A stretch of 64,000 bases of DNA from Nitratiruptor tergarcus DSM 16512 (GTDB lineage Bacteria > Campylobacterota > Campylobacteria > Campylobacterales > Nitratiruptoraceae), in the NCBI RefSeq assembly GCF_027946175.1, contig NZ_AP026671.1, forward strand, positions 496,001 to 560,000, in the 5' to 3' direction. The stretch's first letter is position 1. Each line of letters begins with the position of its first letter. The notes under the pieces are model-generated. The model ran no database searches and was not told the DNA's origin. It saw nothing but the letters and a program-made list of their open reading frames with translations. Positions 26,789-37,838 of the stretch are shown here, piece by piece. Made by a program: the position numbers and the translations under genes.

Positions 26789-28219
26789 ATGGAGTTTGAA
26801 GTAGTCATTGGACTAGAAGTCCATGTGCAGCTCAATACAAAGACAAAAATGTTTTGTTCATGTCCCACAAGTTTTGCACAAAGACAAAATAAAAATACAT
26901 GTCCTGTATGTTTGGCTCTTCCTGGAGCTTTGCCAGTTATCAATGAAGAGGCTGTAAAAAAAGCAATGATGTTTGGTTGGGCTATCGATGCAACAATAAA
27001 TAAAAAATCGATTTTTAACCGTAAAAACTACTTCTATCCTGACCTTCCAAAAGGGTATCAAATTAGTCAGTTTGAGATTCCTATTGTAGAGAGAGGATAC
27101 CTCTTTATTGACAAAGAGGATGGAAGTAAACGAAAAATTGGTATTACACGTGCCCATTTGGAAGAGGATGCGGGCAAAAATATTCATGAAGGAGAAATAA
27201 GTAAAGTAGATCTTAATCGTGCAGGTACACCGTTGCTTGAAATTGTGAGCGATCCAGATATTAGAAGTAGCGAAGAGGCTGTACAGTATCTCAAAAAACT
27301 CCATGCAATTGTACGCTATCTTGATATTAGTGATGCCAATATGCAAGAGGGCTCTTTTCGCTGTGATGCAAATGTCTCTATACGACCAAAAGGAGACGAG
27401 AAACTCTACACAAGAGTAGAGATTAAAAACCTCAATTCATTCCGTTTCATTCAAAGAGCGATCGATTATGAAGTGCAGCGCCATATAGAAGCATGGGAAG
27501 ATGGAGTGTATGATGAGGAAGTTGTTCAAGAGACACGCCTTTTTGATACGAATAAAGGTGTAACACGCAGTATGCGTGGAAAAGAGGAGAGTGCGGATTA
27601 CCGCTACTTTCCAGATCCAGATCTCTTGCCTCTTGTGATTCCAGAAGAGTTTTTTGAAAAGACAAAAAATATTCCAGAACTACCTGATCAAAAAAGAGAT
27701 CGTTTTATCCAAGAGTATGGTATCAAGCCGTATGATGCAGCTTTGTTAGCAGAATCAAAAGAGCGGGCACACTTTTTTGAAGAGATGGTAGCAACAGGGA
27801 TCGAGCCAAAAAATGCCGTAACATGGCTTACAGTTGAGCTTGCAGCACGTCTCAATGAAAAGGGTCTTGATATCACTTCATCTCCAGTAGATAGTCAAAA
27901 GCTTGCAAAACTTGTGCAAAGAATTGAAGATAAAACTATCAGTGGAAAAGCAGCGAAAGATGTACTTGATTATCTCATGGAAGAAAGTGTTGATGTAGAT
28001 GAGGCAATTGAGAAGCTTGGACTCAAACAGATTACTGACACAGGTGCAATTGAAACAATGATTGACGAGATACTGGCGAAAAATGAAGAGAAAGTAGCTG
28101 AGTACAAAGCTGGTAAAGAGAAGCTGTTTGGTTTCTTTGTAGGGCAAGTAATGAAAGCGAGTAAAGGTAAAGCAGATCCAAAGCTCGTCAATGAGCTTTT
28201 GAGGAAGAAGCTCTCTTGA
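26789..28219 (+). CDS. gatB: Asp-tRNA(Asn)/Glu-tRNA(Gln) amidotransferase subunit B
   Basis: Subunit of GatCAB, which converts misacylated Glu-tRNA(Gln) or Asp-tRNA(Asn) to the correct amide form. Begins [17 protein letters not shown], with FCSCPTSF and [17 protein letters not shown] providing zinc-ligand cysteines and [16 protein letters not shown], all characteristic. YqeY-like C-terminal tail ([10 protein letters not shown]). 476 residues. ATG at 26789 has AAAAGGA five bases upstream; a TTG further up at 26753 adds a basic leader and is unlikely. Overlaps the K+ channel gene by 4 bp. GatA and GatC are not adjacent. Confidence 0.96.
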   Translation: MEFEVVIGLEVHVQLNTKTKMFCSCPTSFAQRQNKNTCPVCLALPGALPVINEEAVKKAMMFGWAIDATINKKSIFNRKNYFYPDLPKGYQISQFEIPIVERGYLFIDKEDGSKRKIGITRAHLEEDAGKNIHEGEISKVDLNRAGTPLLEIVSDPDIRSSEEAVQYLKKLHAIVRYLDISDANMQEGSFRCDANVSIRPKGDEKLYTRVEIKNLNSFRFIQRAIDYEVQRHIEAWEDGVYDEEVVQETRLFDTNKGVTRSMRGKEESADYRYFPDPDLLPLVIPEEFFEKTKNIPELPDQKRDRFIQEYGIKPYDAALLAESKERAHFFEEMVATGIEPKNAVTWLTVELAARLNEKGLDITSSPVDSQKLAKLVQRIEDKTISGKAAKDVLDYLMEESVDVDEAIEKLGLKQITDTGAIETMIDEILAKNEEKVAEYKAGKEKLFGFFVGQVMKASKGKADPKLVNELLRKKLS

Positions 28220-29808
28220 AAATAGCACAACTCATTATAGATTTAGCTTTTCTTCTGGATAACTCTATTACATACAATAAAATCAAGAGATTTTTCAAAA
28301 ATCTCTTGGAAAATGATGACTATAAATATAAAAAATATTTTGACTATTTTATGATTTTTTTGATTCTCAGTAGTGTAATAATCATTATTGAGGAGGTTAA
28401 AACACCTATTAATAAATGGCTTTACTACTATGATGTCTATTTTGTAACAGGTGTATTTATTATAGAATATCTTCTTCGCATGTGGATTTACAATGATAGT
28501 CGCAAGATTATTATAGAAGAGTTTGAAGAATCTGTTTTTTTGTCAAGACCTTTTGATCTCAAAAAGGTATGCAAAGAGATAATTAAAAAGAAACTTGAAT
28601 ATATATTTTCTCCTTTGGCAATTATAGATCTTCTAGCCATCATACCAAGCTATAGAGAAGTGAGAATCCTACGCATTTTCGTACTTTTTAGGGTTTTTAA
28701 ACTTTTACGCTATTCTCAAAATATTACCCACTTTTTCCAAGTTCTTTCTTCAAAGAAAATCGAACTTTATACCCTTTTGCTTTTGGTAGCATTTGTAGTC
28801 TTGGTATCGGGAATAAGTCTCTATGTATTTGAAGAGCAGAAAAATCCTGCTATCTCCACACTCTTTGATGCTTTTTATTGGTCATTGGTGACAATTTCTA
28901 CTGTTGGATATGGTGATATTACGCCACAAACGGCTGAGGGACGCAGTATTACTCTTGTTATTATTCTTGTGGGCGTAGGACTTATCTCTTTTGCTACGTC
29001 GATTATTGTTTCAGCTTTTAGTGAAAAGCTCACAGAAATTAAAGAAAACAGAATTATTAACTCTATTAAAAGACTCGATGAGTTTTATATTATTTGTGGC
29101 TATACACACATGGCAAAACTTTTTGCAAAGCGACTCAAAAAAGAGGGAAGAGGACTCCTTATAGTTGATCTAGATAAAAAAGTTGTGGATGAAGCGCTTG
29201 CAGAGGGATTTTTGGCGATATGTGAGGATGCAACGAAAAAAGATACTTTTAGAAGAATAAATTTTGAAAAAGTTAAAGCTGTTATGGCTCTTACTGATAG
29301 CGATATGCATAATATCTATATCTGTCTCAATATTCGTAGTTTTAGTAAAGATACATTTTTGGTTTCTCGCACAATCGATGTCTCCTCTCATAAAAAATTG
29401 CGATTGGCAGGAGCAGATTATCTTATATCTCCTTATATAACAGCAGGTTTTTTTGCTACGAAAATTATTGAGCAGCCTATTGCAGTAGAAGCGATCAACA
29501 ACATTTTTACAGCTAAAAAAAATGCGCTCTGCGATCAAGTAGAGGTAGTGAAGGATTCCTTCTTAGATGGGGTAAAAGTGGGAGATATCGATTTTGAAAA
29601 ATATAGGCTCATATTGTTGGGAATTGTAAAAATCGATCCAAATGCAAAACTTGAAGAGTTTCGCTACAAATTTCATTTTAATCCGCCTGAAGATTTTCAG
29701 CTTACAAGTGGTGATGTATTGGTTATTATGGGATATAGTGTAAGTGTAGCACATTTTAAATCTAAAGTGATAGAAAGCAGTTTGCAGCATGTCAGAAAGA
29801 AAAAATAA
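28216..29808 (+). CDS. Voltage-gated-type potassium channel with RCK (TrkA-N/TrkA-C) domain
   Basis: 530 residues. Four N-terminal membrane helices include an S4-like voltage sensor ([19 protein letters not shown], Arg at every third position), followed by S5, a pore loop with the K+ filter TVGYGD near residues 229-234, and S6. From about 285 a TrkA-N/RCK fold begins ([18 protein letters not shown]), then a TrkA-C domain around 440-520. This combines a six-helix Kv-like channel with an intracellular gating ring. The start is TTG at 28216 overlapping the gatB stop (TTGA); the 3' end overlaps a second RCK gene by 20 bp. The RCK lacks the classical GxGxxG and may bind a ligand other than NAD. 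Confidence 0.9.
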   Translation: MKIAQLIIDLAFLLDNSITYNKIKRFFKNLLENDDYKYKKYFDYFMIFLILSSVIIIIEEVKTPINKWLYYYDVYFVTGVFIIEYLLRMWIYNDSRKIIIEEFEESVFLSRPFDLKKVCKEIIKKKLEYIFSPLAIIDLLAIIPSYREVRILRIFVLFRVFKLLRYSQNITHFFQVLSSKKIELYTLLLLVAFVVLVSGISLYVFEEQKNPAISTLFDAFYWSLVTISTVGYGDITPQTAEGRSITLVIILVGVGLISFATSIIVSAFSEKLTEIKENRIINSIKRLDEFYIICGYTHMAKLFAKRLKKEGRGLLIVDLDKKVVDEALAEGFLAICEDATKKDTFRRINFEKVKAVMALTDSDMHNIYICLNIRSFSKDTFLVSRTIDVSSHKKLRLAGADYLISPYITAGFFATKIIEQPIAVEAINNIFTAKKNALCDQVEVVKDSFLDGVKVGDIDFEKYRLILLGIVKIDPNAKLEEFRYKFHFNPPEDFQLTSGDVLVIMGYSVSVAHFKSKVIESSLQHVRKKK

Positions 29809-30502
29809 GATTTTATTGCTCGGTTTTGGAAGATATGGTGAACAGATAGCTAAAAATCTTGCCTTGGAAGGATATGAAATCTTCATTGCTGAAGAGAGTA
29901 AAGACGCGCTAAAAATTGCTTCAAACGATGGGTTTGAAAATCTTTTTGTCATTGATATCCAAAGCGATCAGCAGCTTACAGAATTAGTATTGGAGTATGG
30001 GTTTGAGCGTGTCTTTTGTGCCTTTGATGAGGAAGAGAAAAATATCTATCTTACAATTACAATGAAGGCACTCTTTAGAAATATTGAAGTTATAGCTCTG
30101 TGTGAATCAAAAGAGAGTGAGCGAAAACTTTTGCTAGCTGGTGCCAATAAGGTTATTGATACAATGGTAGCTGCAGCTAATAGACTCTACTTTGTTTTGG
30201 AAAAACCTGCTGTTGCAGAAGCAATAGATAATATTTTGTATAAAGATAAATCTCTTATTTTTAAAGAGGTTGAAGTACCTGTAGGCTCTTTTCTTGATGG
30301 TAAAAATATAAAAGAGATCAACTTTTCACGTGATTTTCGTATTATTGTAATAGGTATTGTAGATATAGAGCTAGGAAGAAAATTTACTTTTCTTACAAAG
30401 GGAATCAATCATAAAATTGATGCAGGCGATATTTTGGTAGTTATAGGTAAAAAGTGGGATATTGAAAAATTTGAGGAAGAGCTCAAAAAGGTGAATCAAT
30501 GA
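29789..30502 (+). CDS. Soluble RCK (TrkA-N/TrkA-C) protein, partner of the K+ channel
   Basis: 237 residues without membrane helices: a nucleotide-binding RCK domain (ILLLGFGRYGEQIAKNLALEG near the start, GxGxxG-like) and a C-terminal TrkA-C domain (EVPVGSFLDGKNIKEINF, then ILVVIGKKWDIEKFE). It parallels the C-terminal half of the preceding channel ([19 protein letters not shown]) and both have an [24 protein letters not shown] segment between the domains, so it looks like a duplicated gating-ring subunit. It may assemble with the channel or with a separate Trk/Ktr system. Overlaps both neighbours. Confidence 0.88.
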   Translation: MSERKNKILLLGFGRYGEQIAKNLALEGYEIFIAEESKDALKIASNDGFENLFVIDIQSDQQLTELVLEYGFERVFCAFDEEEKNIYLTITMKALFRNIEVIALCESKESERKLLLAGANKVIDTMVAAANRLYFVLEKPAVAEAIDNILYKDKSLIFKEVEVPVGSFLDGKNIKEINFSRDFRIIVIGIVDIELGRKFTFLTKGINHKIDAGDILVVIGKKWDIEKFEEELKKVNQ

Positions 30503-31410
30503 AAATAGGAATAATTGGAGCAGGAAAATGGGGAACAGCCCTGCATTTTGCACTCTTGCAAAAAAATGAGGTCTATATTACATCAAGGCATAAGCATAAT
30601 CTTACAAATTTTGTCTCATTGGAAGAGATTTTAACTCTAGAGTATCTTATCCTCGTGCTTCCTGCACAAGTTATCAGAGAGTGGCTTCAAGCCCATCCTC
30701 TCTCACCTCATCATAAAGTAATGTTGGCAAGTAAAGGAATAGATATAAAAACAAAAAAATTTCTCAATCAAATACTTGAAGAGTACTTGCCCCTAAATCA
30801 TTTAGCATTTCTTTCTGGCCCCTCTTTTGCTGCTGAAGTGAGCAAAGGGCTGCCTACGGCTGTGGTAGTAAATTCAACAAACGAAAATCTTGCAAAAAAA
30901 TATGCTGCAGCTTTTCCAGATTTTATGAAAGCATACATCAGTGATGATATTGTTGGTGCAGAGATTGCAGGAGCGTATAAGAATGTTATTGCTATTGCGG
31001 GAGGTATTTGCGACGGGCTTCAACTCGGTAATAATGCAAGAGCTGCACTTTTGGCACGGGGACTAGTAGAGATGGATAGATTTGCCGAGCGCTTTGGAGC
31101 AAAGAAAGAGACTTTTTTGGGACTAAGTGGTGCGGGGGATCTCTTTTTGACTGCTAGTAGTAAGCTTTCGCGCAACTATAGAGTAGGGCTAGGCCTTGCT
31201 CAGGGCAAAAAAGTTGAAGAGATTTTAAAAGAGTTAGGAGAAGTTGCAGAAGGTGTATATACAGCACGTGCGATATATGAGATAGCTAAAGAATATGCAA
31301 TTTATACCCCTATTGCCAATGAGGTATATCGTATTCTCCAAGGGAAAGATCCAAAACAGAGCATTATTGATTTACTTGAAAGGAATGAAAATGATAGCAG
31401 CAATTGTTGA
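30499..31410 (+). CDS. gpsA: NAD(P)+-dependent glycerol-3-phosphate dehydrogenase
   Basis: Reduces dihydroxyacetone phosphate to sn-glycerol-3-phosphate for phospholipid synthesis. N-terminal dinucleotide fold MKIGIIGAGKWGTALH, substrate-site segments SKGID near 75, FLSGPSFAAEV near 99, the catalytic Lys in AGAYKNVIAIAGGICDGLQLG near 160, and GLSGAGDLFLTASS near 213. At 303 residues it is shorter than E. coli GpsA (339) but has all core motifs. Overlaps the RCK gene by 4 bp and the HDOD gene by 20 bp. Confidence 0.95.
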   Translation: MKIGIIGAGKWGTALHFALLQKNEVYITSRHKHNLTNFVSLEEILTLEYLILVLPAQVIREWLQAHPLSPHHKVMLASKGIDIKTKKFLNQILEEYLPLNHLAFLSGPSFAAEVSKGLPTAVVVNSTNENLAKKYAAAFPDFMKAYISDDIVGAEIAGAYKNVIAIAGGICDGLQLGNNARAALLARGLVEMDRFAERFGAKKETFLGLSGAGDLFLTASSKLSRNYRVGLGLAQGKKVEEILKELGEVAEGVYTARAIYEIAKEYAIYTPIANEVYRILQGKDPKQSIIDLLERNENDSSNC

Positions 31411-32122
31411 TGCGGTAGAAAATCTTCCTCCCGTACCGAATGTGATAAATGAGTTACAAAACTTATACTATATGGATGCTTACAATGCTCACGATATTGA
31501 AAACATAATAAAAAAAGATCCTGCTCTTGTAGCTAATATCCTCAAAATCGCTAATTCCCCTATCTATGAATTTGCAAGAGAAATTGTAGATATACGTCAA
31601 GCAATTGTGCTTTTTGGTTTAGATAAGATTATAGAGTTTGCTCTTGCATCTTATGTGAATGAGCTTTTGACATTTGATCTCGAACTCTATCATATATCTA
31701 CAGAGGATTTTTTGCGCTTATCTCAACGAAAAAGTGTAATAGCAGGACAACTGATAGAGAATAAAAAAGATAAATTTCTCGTGAGCAATACTGCATTTTT
31801 AGCAGATATCGCTAAAATAATTATTGCTAATTATGCAAAAAAAGAGAACATTGAGCTTCAATTTGATGAAAATATCTCTCTCAATGAACTTGATGAAATT
31901 GAAAAGAGCCAGTTTGGTTTTGATACAATAGAGATTACTACATATATATTTGATAAATGGAATTTTGAAAAAAATATGGTTGATTTGATGAAAAATTTTA
32001 AAAAGCAGGAAAATCTTCATCAAAGAGCTATTTTTATAGCAAGAGATATTATAAATATTAAAGCCGAACTCATAGAAGAAAACAGAGAAAAATATGAAGA
32101 GACATCAAAGATTCATCTCTGA
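31391..32122 (+). CDS. HDOD-domain protein
   Basis: 243 residues with an HDOD domain from the start to about residue 200: LPPVPNVINELQNL, IIKKDPALVANILKIANSP and IVDIRQAIVLFGLDKIIEFAL are the usual helices. HDOD proteins are signalling or stress scaffolds related to HD phosphohydrolases; the HD catalytic pair was not found. Start ATG at 31391 (MIAAIVDAVENL) is six bases after AAAGGA; ATG at 31385 directly abuts that site. Ends convergently with the flavoprotein gene, overlapping 10 bp. Confidence 0.85.
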   Translation: MIAAIVDAVENLPPVPNVINELQNLYYMDAYNAHDIENIIKKDPALVANILKIANSPIYEFAREIVDIRQAIVLFGLDKIIEFALASYVNELLTFDLELYHISTEDFLRLSQRKSVIAGQLIENKKDKFLVSNTAFLADIAKIIIANYAKKENIELQFDENISLNELDEIEKSQFGFDTIEITTYIFDKWNFEKNMVDLMKNFKKQENLHQRAIFIARDIINIKAELIEENREKYEETSKIHL

Positions 32123-33069
32123 TTCTCTTTGATATGTTTGGCAATCGCATAGCCATGATTGAGAGCTATAGCAATACTTCCGCCAGTCTCAGTGACGATG
32201 TCTCCTGCTGCGTAAAGGCCTGGTGTTTTTGTTTGATAGCTTTCATCTACTGCAACTTTCTTTCCTTCAAGCTCTATGCCACATTTTCTTAAAAACTCCG
32301 TAGGTGTAGTACCACCTATTGCATATATAATACGATCGTACACTTCATTTGAGCCATCTGTAAAAACCACTTTTGGTTTTCCATGCTCACTCTCTAAATG
32401 ATCAATATCTACACCCATTTTTAGTTTGAGTTTGCCTTTTTGTACATATTCATTGATAATTTTTTCATTTTCAGGATTGAGGCGTGTAAATTTTTCTCTT
32501 CTATAGTTGAGAGTAACGTCATTACTATCAGCTAAAAAGTATGCATACTCTGCTGCTGAATTGCCTCCTCCAACGACAAGTATTTTTTCTCCTTTACCAC
32601 ATTTATCAAGATTGAAATTGATAAACTGTTTGATTGAAGGGGGGATTTTATATGAAGGTTTATTTGGTTTGCCCATCTTGCCAATTGCTATCACTACATT
32701 TTTAGCAAGAAATTTTTCATTATTTGTTGTAAAAATTTCAAAGAGATCTTGCTTCTTTTCAACTTTTTCCACTTCGGTATTAAACATTGTCTCTATTTTA
32801 TGCTTATCAAGAAGCCTATCGAAAAGATCGAGTGTTGTCTCTTTCGTTCCATCCATAAATACTATGTTTCCTTCACACTCAACTTTCTGTCCCATCCAAT
32901 CTTTATCTACACGTTTATTATCTTTATAAAACGTGCGAATCGTTGCACTATGGTTTTGGGCTTTTTCTATGAGAAGTATATCTTTAATACCAAACGCAAA
33001 ACTCTCGATTGCTGTTCCAATACCTGCAGGACCGGCTCCTATGATGGCTATATCGTAAACTTTTTGCAT
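32113..33069 (-). CDS. YpdA-like FAD/NAD(P) flavoprotein, thioredoxin-reductase fold without CxxC
   Basis: 318 residues with two dinucleotide folds: FAD site AIIGAGPAGIGTAIESF near residue 8 and NADPH site ILVVGGGNSAAEYAYF near 165, plus GLYAAGDIVTETGGSIAIALNHG near the end. The overall shape is that of thioredoxin reductase, but the redox-active CxxC between the folds is absent, as in YpdA-type bacilliredoxin reductases and ferredoxin-NADP reductases. The substrate is not shown by sequence. Single gene facing the gpsA operon; an AAGGAAT site precedes the ATG. Confidence 0.8.
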   Translation of the reverse strand: MQKVYDIAIIGAGPAGIGTAIESFAFGIKDILLIEKAQNHSATIRTFYKDNKRVDKDWMGQKVECEGNIVFMDGTKETTLDLFDRLLDKHKIETMFNTEVEKVEKKQDLFEIFTTNNEKFLAKNVVIAIGKMGKPNKPSYKIPPSIKQFINFNLDKCGKGEKILVVGGGNSAAEYAYFLADSNDVTLNYRREKFTRLNPENEKIINEYVQKGKLKLKMGVDIDHLESEHGKPKVVFTDGSNEVYDRIIYAIGGTTPTEFLRKCGIELEGKKVAVDESYQTKTPGLYAAGDIVTETGGSIAIALNHGYAIAKHIKENQR

Positions 33070-33161
33070 TAGAATTCCTTATAATTTTCTACTATTATGG
33101 AGCCTTATTTCTTAAAAGAAGATAAATAGAGCTTTTAATAGCTTAAAAAGGGCGAAATTGC

Positions 33162-33167
33162 TACAAT
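33162..33167 (+). promoter_or_regulatory. Probable -10 box of proA
   Basis: TACAAT 24 bp before the proA ATG, within a 122-bp divergent spacer. The spacing to a short leader with GAGGAGG is plausible; no -35 box was seen. Confidence 0.4.
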
Positions 33168-33191
33168 ATTAAAAACTTTAGAGGAGGTTTG

Positions 33192-34427
33192 ATGGAAGAG
33201 TTTTTGCAAAAAGCAAAGCAAAGCACTAGCGAGTTACTCAAGCTCAAAAGTGGAGAGAAAAAAGAGATTCTTCTGCAAATGGCAGATGCAATTAAAGAAA
33301 AGAGTCAAGAGATTTTAGAAGCAAATGCAAAAGATATGGAAAATGCCGAAAGATCAAATCTCTCTTCGGCTCTTAAAGATAGACTCTATCTTGATGAGAA
33401 ACGTGTAAGTGCAATGGCACAATCTATTCGTGAAATAGCAATGCTTAAAGAACCTGTTGGAAGAGTACTTGAGGGTTGGGAGATAGATAATGGCCTCAGA
33501 ATTGAGAAGGTGTCAATACCCATAGGAGTTATAGGAATTATCTATGAATCTCGTCCAAATGTTACGAGCGATGCAGCAGCACTATGTTTTAAATCAAGTA
33601 ACGTTGTAATCCTCAAAGGGGGCAAAGAGGCGCAAAACTCCAATGAAGCGATTGCAAAGATTTTACAAGATGTTTTAGTCAAAAACAGTCTTCCAAAAGA
33701 GATTATAGCACTTTTGCCAGATTATAGTCGAGAAGGTGTAGATAAACTTATTAAAATGGACAAATATGTAGATCTCATTATTCCTCGAGGGGGAGAGGGA
33801 CTTATTCGCTATGTAAGTGAGCATGCTACTGTTCCTGTTGTTAAACACGATAAAGGGCTTTGTCATACCTATATCGATAAGGACGCAGATTTTGATAAAG
33901 CCATTAAAATTGCTGTCAATGCAAAAGTGCAGCGACCCGGCGTATGCAATGCGATGGAGACACTGCTAGTTGATTATGCTATTAAAGATGAGATGCTTTT
34001 AAAACTCTATGAAGCCTTTAAGCCATATAAGACACTTCTTAAAGGATGCGCTGTTGCTAGGGAGGTAATAGATATACAAGAGGCTACTGAGGAGGATTTT
34101 CATACAGAATATCTAGAAAATATTCTCTCAATCAAAGTAGTTGATGGTGTAGATGAAGCGATAGAACATATTCGAAAATATGGCAGCGGACACAGTGAAG
34201 CGATTGTAACAGAAAACTATACAACAGCAGAAAAATTTCTCAATGCTATTGATGCGGCGTGCGTTTATGTGAATGCCTCAACCCGTTTTACTGATGGAGG
34301 TGTTTTTGGTTTTGGTGCAGAAGTGGGGATCTCTACAAACAAACTTCATGCAAGAGGACCTATGGGTATAAATGATCTTACTACATATAAATATAAGATT
34401 TATGGCGAAGGACAGATTCGCGAATGA
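33192..34427 (+). CDS. proA: Gamma-glutamyl phosphate reductase
   Basis: NADPH-dependent reductase giving glutamate semialdehyde in proline synthesis. Segments typical of the ALDH-like ProA family are IGVIGIIYESRPNVTSDAAA near 105, SSNVVILKGGKEAQNSN, VIPRGGEGLIRYV, and the catalytic Cys in RPGVCNAMETLLVD near 250. Length 411. ATG at 33192 follows GAGGAGG (33181-33187); TTG at 33189 is too close. The downstream MscS gene overlaps the stop by 4 bp. Confidence 0.96.
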   Translation: MEEFLQKAKQSTSELLKLKSGEKKEILLQMADAIKEKSQEILEANAKDMENAERSNLSSALKDRLYLDEKRVSAMAQSIREIAMLKEPVGRVLEGWEIDNGLRIEKVSIPIGVIGIIYESRPNVTSDAAALCFKSSNVVILKGGKEAQNSNEAIAKILQDVLVKNSLPKEIIALLPDYSREGVDKLIKMDKYVDLIIPRGGEGLIRYVSEHATVPVVKHDKGLCHTYIDKDADFDKAIKIAVNAKVQRPGVCNAMETLLVDYAIKDEMLLKLYEAFKPYKTLLKGCAVAREVIDIQEATEEDFHTEYLENILSIKVVDGVDEAIEHIRKYGSGHSEAIVTENYTTAEKFLNAIDAACVYVNASTRFTDGGVFGFGAEVGISTNKLHARGPMGINDLTTYKYKIYGEGQIRE

Positions 34428-36229
34428 GATTACTCTTTTTTCTCTTTTTTGCTTTTACGCTTTTTGCAGCAGATATCAATCAAACGTTGATTCAGGGAGA
34501 TAGCAAACTCTATAGGCAGTTGCTTCATCAAATTTCAAAGCAAAAGCAGACAAATGAAGATACGAGTTTGCAAAAAGCACTTTTGAAAAAGCTTATAGAC
34601 CTCGAAAAGAGCTCTACAAAAATAGAGCCACCAAAACTCTCACCTCCAAAAAAAGAGGACGATCTTTTAGAACTTATTGATACTTATATAGATGTAGCAA
34701 AGCAAAAGCAGGTACTTATACAAACTATTGATACATTAGATGATAAACTTGACGTTTTACGCTCACAAATTGCAGGTTTAGAAAATAATGCTACTAATCT
34801 TAATGATTTAGAGCTGCAGTATGCTTTTTATGTAAAAGAGAAAGCACTTGCACAAAAAAAAGTCGATATGCTCGCTAAAGTGCAAGAGAATATAAAGAAT
34901 TTACTCATTAGTGGTATTAAGTCTATTCCTGTGCAAAAGAGTGATAGTGCAAAGGCTTTGGCAGCGATAGAAGATGATCTTCAAAAAATTCGAAAAAAGA
35001 TACAGGCATATAATATAGAATTAGAAAGACGAGTTTTACTAGGGAAAGATACAAGTTATTTACAAAAACAGATAGATTTTTTACAAAAAAAAGAGAGGCA
35101 AAGTATTGAAAAAAAATTAGGGATACTTTTTCAAGAGTTTCTTTTTGCTTTGCAGACTAATAGAAGTAAGGATGTTTTTAGCATCAAAAAAGAGATAGTA
35201 AATCTTACTAAAAAGTACTACTCATCTGATTTAACAGATGCTATTAATGAGCTTCTTTCAACATTAGCTACTTCTATTTTAGGAAAAGCACAGACTCTTA
35301 AAGGTGCTACTTTTGAAGAGATAAAGACTCTACTCAAAACAATTTGGAAAAAAGCAAACGAGCCTCTTTTTACTATCAATGGTATTCCAATTAGCTCTTT
35401 TAAGCTCTTTTTGGCTCTTTTAATATTTATTTTGGGAATTTTTATTGGTACTTTATATAAAAGCTATGTAAAAAATATCTCATATCGCAGTAAAAATTTT
35501 ACACAGTCTACTGCTACGCTTTTAGCAAATCTTGGCTATTATCTCCTTGTCATTATTGCATTTTTCTTGGCTCTCAATACTTTAGGTATTGACCTCTCAT
35601 CTTTAGCCATTGTTGCTGGTGCTCTTTCAGTTGGTATCGGTTTTGGTCTACAAAATATTGTTTCCAATTTTGTCTCAGGTATTATTTTGATGTTTGAACG
35701 CAGTATCAAAATAGGAGACTATTTAGAGATTGATGGTGAATTACGAGGGCATGTGAGCGATATACGGATGCGTTCTACTACAATTACCACAAATGATAAT
35801 ATAGATGTCATTGTTCCAAATCAAGATCTCATTCAAAATAAAGTGATTAACTGGACAATGAACGATCGCATACGTCGTTTTCGTATTCCTTTTGGAGTAG
35901 CCTATGGAACAGATGTGCATAAAGTGATTAAAGTGGTGAGAGAAGCTGTTGAGAAGAGTGGTTTTACAGATATTTATAATACACCAAAACGGCATACCCG
36001 TGTTATTATGACAGGAATGGGCGATAGCAGTGTTGATTTTGAGCTTTTAGTTTGGGTGAAAGGAGAGGAGATTCTCTATCCCAAAAGAACTACTTCACGA
36101 TTTTTAATATTAATCTATGATGCATTATATGAGCATGGTATCGAAATACCATTCCCTCAGCGAGATATTCATATTCGTAAAGGGGATGCTCCTATTGAAG
36201 TTGTCCTTAAAAAAGAGGAAAACTCTTAA
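34424..36229 (+). CDS. MscS-family mechanosensitive channel with a long periplasmic coiled-coil domain
   Basis: 601 residues. Signal peptide [18 protein letters not shown], then about 280 residues of charged helical sequence likely to form a periplasmic coiled coil, a membrane helix near 325-345, another near 365, and the MscS pore region ([23 protein letters not shown], residues ~390-412) followed by the beta and alpha/beta vestibule domain ([14 protein letters not shown]). Longer than E. coli MscS (286) and similar in layout to MscK/YbiO-type channels. It opens on membrane tension to release solutes. It overlaps proA by 4 bp; proline is an osmolyte, so pairing may be meaningful but this is inference. 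Confidence 0.9.
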   Translation: MRLLFFLFFAFTLFAADINQTLIQGDSKLYRQLLHQISKQKQTNEDTSLQKALLKKLIDLEKSSTKIEPPKLSPPKKEDDLLELIDTYIDVAKQKQVLIQTIDTLDDKLDVLRSQIAGLENNATNLNDLELQYAFYVKEKALAQKKVDMLAKVQENIKNLLISGIKSIPVQKSDSAKALAAIEDDLQKIRKKIQAYNIELERRVLLGKDTSYLQKQIDFLQKKERQSIEKKLGILFQEFLFALQTNRSKDVFSIKKEIVNLTKKYYSSDLTDAINELLSTLATSILGKAQTLKGATFEEIKTLLKTIWKKANEPLFTINGIPISSFKLFLALLIFILGIFIGTLYKSYVKNISYRSKNFTQSTATLLANLGYYLLVIIAFFLALNTLGIDLSSLAIVAGALSVGIGFGLQNIVSNFVSGIILMFERSIKIGDYLEIDGELRGHVSDIRMRSTTITTNDNIDVIVPNQDLIQNKVINWTMNDRIRRFRIPFGVAYGTDVHKVIKVVREAVEKSGFTDIYNTPKRHTRVIMTGMGDSSVDFELLVWVKGEEILYPKRTTSRFLILIYDALYEHGIEIPFPQRDIHIRKGDAPIEVVLKKEENS

Positions 36230-37011
36230 CCAAATTTTCCTGTGATGTAATCTTCGGAGAGTTTCTCTCTTGGATTGATGAAGAACTCTTCTGTCGCTCC
36301 AAGCTCTATGAGCTCTCCAAGATACATAAATGCAGTATAGTCACTGATACGAGCGGCTTGCTGCATATTGTGCGTAACTATGAGGATGGTCATCTGCTCT
36401 TTAAGTTCAATTACCAGCTCTTCAATGGCCTGAGTTGATATTGGATCGAGTGCACTAGTTGGCTCATCAAAGAGCAAAACTTTTGGTTTGACTGCTACTG
36501 CTCGAGCGATACAAAGACGCTGTTGCTGCCCGCCGCTTAAAGCCATAGCATCCTCTTTAAGTCTATCTTTTACTTCATTCCAGAGTGCTGCGCCCTTTAG
36601 TGCTTCTTCTACACGTCCGGCAAGCTCATTTTTGTTTTTAATACCCTGTAGTTTTAGCCCATAAGTAACGTTATCAAAAATACTCATCGGAAAAGGGGTT
36701 GGCTTTTGAAAAATCATTCCTATTTGGGTGCGTAAGTGAATAAGATCTATCTTTTTATCTAAAATATTGCGCCCCTCAAAGAGGATCTCTCCCTCATAGC
36801 GGTTACCGGGATAAAGATCATGGATACGGTTGAATGAGCGAAGGAGTGTTGATTTACCGCAACCACTAGGACCTATGAGAGCAGTGACTCTTTTTTTTGC
36901 AATAGGCATATTGATATTTTTCAAAGCTAGCTTATCGCTGCCAGCATAATAAAAAGAAAAATTTTTAACTTCTAACTCTTTTGGTTCAATTACCTCACAA
37001 ACAGTTGCCAT
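36226..37011 (-). CDS. pstB: Phosphate ABC transporter ATPase PstB
   Basis: ATPase of the high-affinity phosphate importer PstSCAB. Walker [21 protein letters not shown] near 42, PstB-typical [22 protein letters not shown] near 98, signature [19 protein letters not shown], Walker [17 protein letters not shown]-loop [14 protein letters not shown]. 261 residues. It is the last gene of pstCAB and overlaps the MscS gene end by 4 bp convergently. Confidence 0.97.
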   Translation of the reverse strand: MATVCEVIEPKELEVKNFSFYYAGSDKLALKNINMPIAKKRVTALIGPSGCGKSTLLRSFNRIHDLYPGNRYEGEILFEGRNILDKKIDLIHLRTQIGMIFQKPTPFPMSIFDNVTYGLKLQGIKNKNELAGRVEEALKGAALWNEVKDRLKEDAMALSGGQQQRLCIARAVAVKPKVLLFDEPTSALDPISTQAIEELVIELKEQMTILIVTHNMQQAARISDYTAFMYLGELIELGATEEFFINPREKLSEDYITGKFG

Positions 37012-37838
37012 TATTTTTTCCTTTTTCTAATTATAAAGCGTCCAATAAGATTAATAGCAAAAACAAACATACCGAGTAAAAATGCAGCTGCCCAGCCAAG
37101 ATTTATCCAAGTATTATACGGGCTTGTTGCAAAGTTAAACATCGTAACTGTCAAAGTTGGCATCGCTTCGTTGAGATTGGTTGTATAGAAGTTGTTGTTA
37201 AAAGATGTAAAGAGAAGTGGCGCTGTCTCACCTGCGATACGGGCAATTGAGAGTAAAATCCCCGTTACTATTCCTACCTTTGCTCCACGATAGACTATCT
37301 GCAAAATTACTTTGTATTTTGGAGCTCCTAAGGCGTATGCTGCCTCACGTAGAGACTCAGGAACAAGGCCCAGCATATCATCAGTAGTGCGCAGTACTAT
37401 TGGTATCATCATTATAGCCAAAGCAGCAGCTCCCGCCCATCCGCTAAAATGTCCCATAGGAGCTACTATAATTGCATATACAAACGCTCCAATAACAATA
37501 GAAGGCGCACTCATCATAATATCACTGATATCGCGGATAAACTCTGTGTAGCGGCTTTTTTTGCCAAATTCGCTGAGGTAAGTGCCTGCTAGAAGTCCCA
37601 AGGGTATTCCAATGGCACTTGCAACACCTACCAAAATAAGTTGACCTACTATTGCATTACGAAGTCCACCAGGGCTCATTGGTGGAGGTGTATCTTGGGT
37701 GAAGATATCAAGACTCATAGTTGAAATTCCTTTGGAAAAAAGCGTCCAAAGAATCCAAAAGAGAAAAAAAATTCCAAGAAGAGCACTTAGGGTTGAGAGA
37801 GTCATAACGATAAAGTTTATAATTTTTCGCCTTTTCAT
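37011..37838 (-). CDS. pstA: Phosphate ABC transporter permease PstA
   Basis: Inner-membrane permease with about six helices. The cytoplasmic EAA-type loop reads [21 protein letters not shown] near 160, matching Pst[31 protein letters not shown] near 55-85 and [20 protein letters not shown] near 192-210 are conserved. 275 residues. The stop shares a base with the pstB start and the start overlaps pstC by 4 bp. Confidence 0.96.
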   Translation of the reverse strand: MKRRKIINFIVMTLSTLSALLGIFFLFWILWTLFSKGISTMSLDIFTQDTPPPMSPGGLRNAIVGQLILVGVASAIGIPLGLLAGTYLSEFGKKSRYTEFIRDISDIMMSAPSIVIGAFVYAIIVAPMGHFSGWAGAAALAIMMIPIVLRTTDDMLGLVPESLREAAYALGAPKYKVILQIVYRGAKVGIVTGILLSIARIAGETAPLLFTSFNNNFYTTNLNEAMPTLTVTMFNFATSPYNTWINLGWAAAFLLGMFVFAINLIGRFIIRKRKK

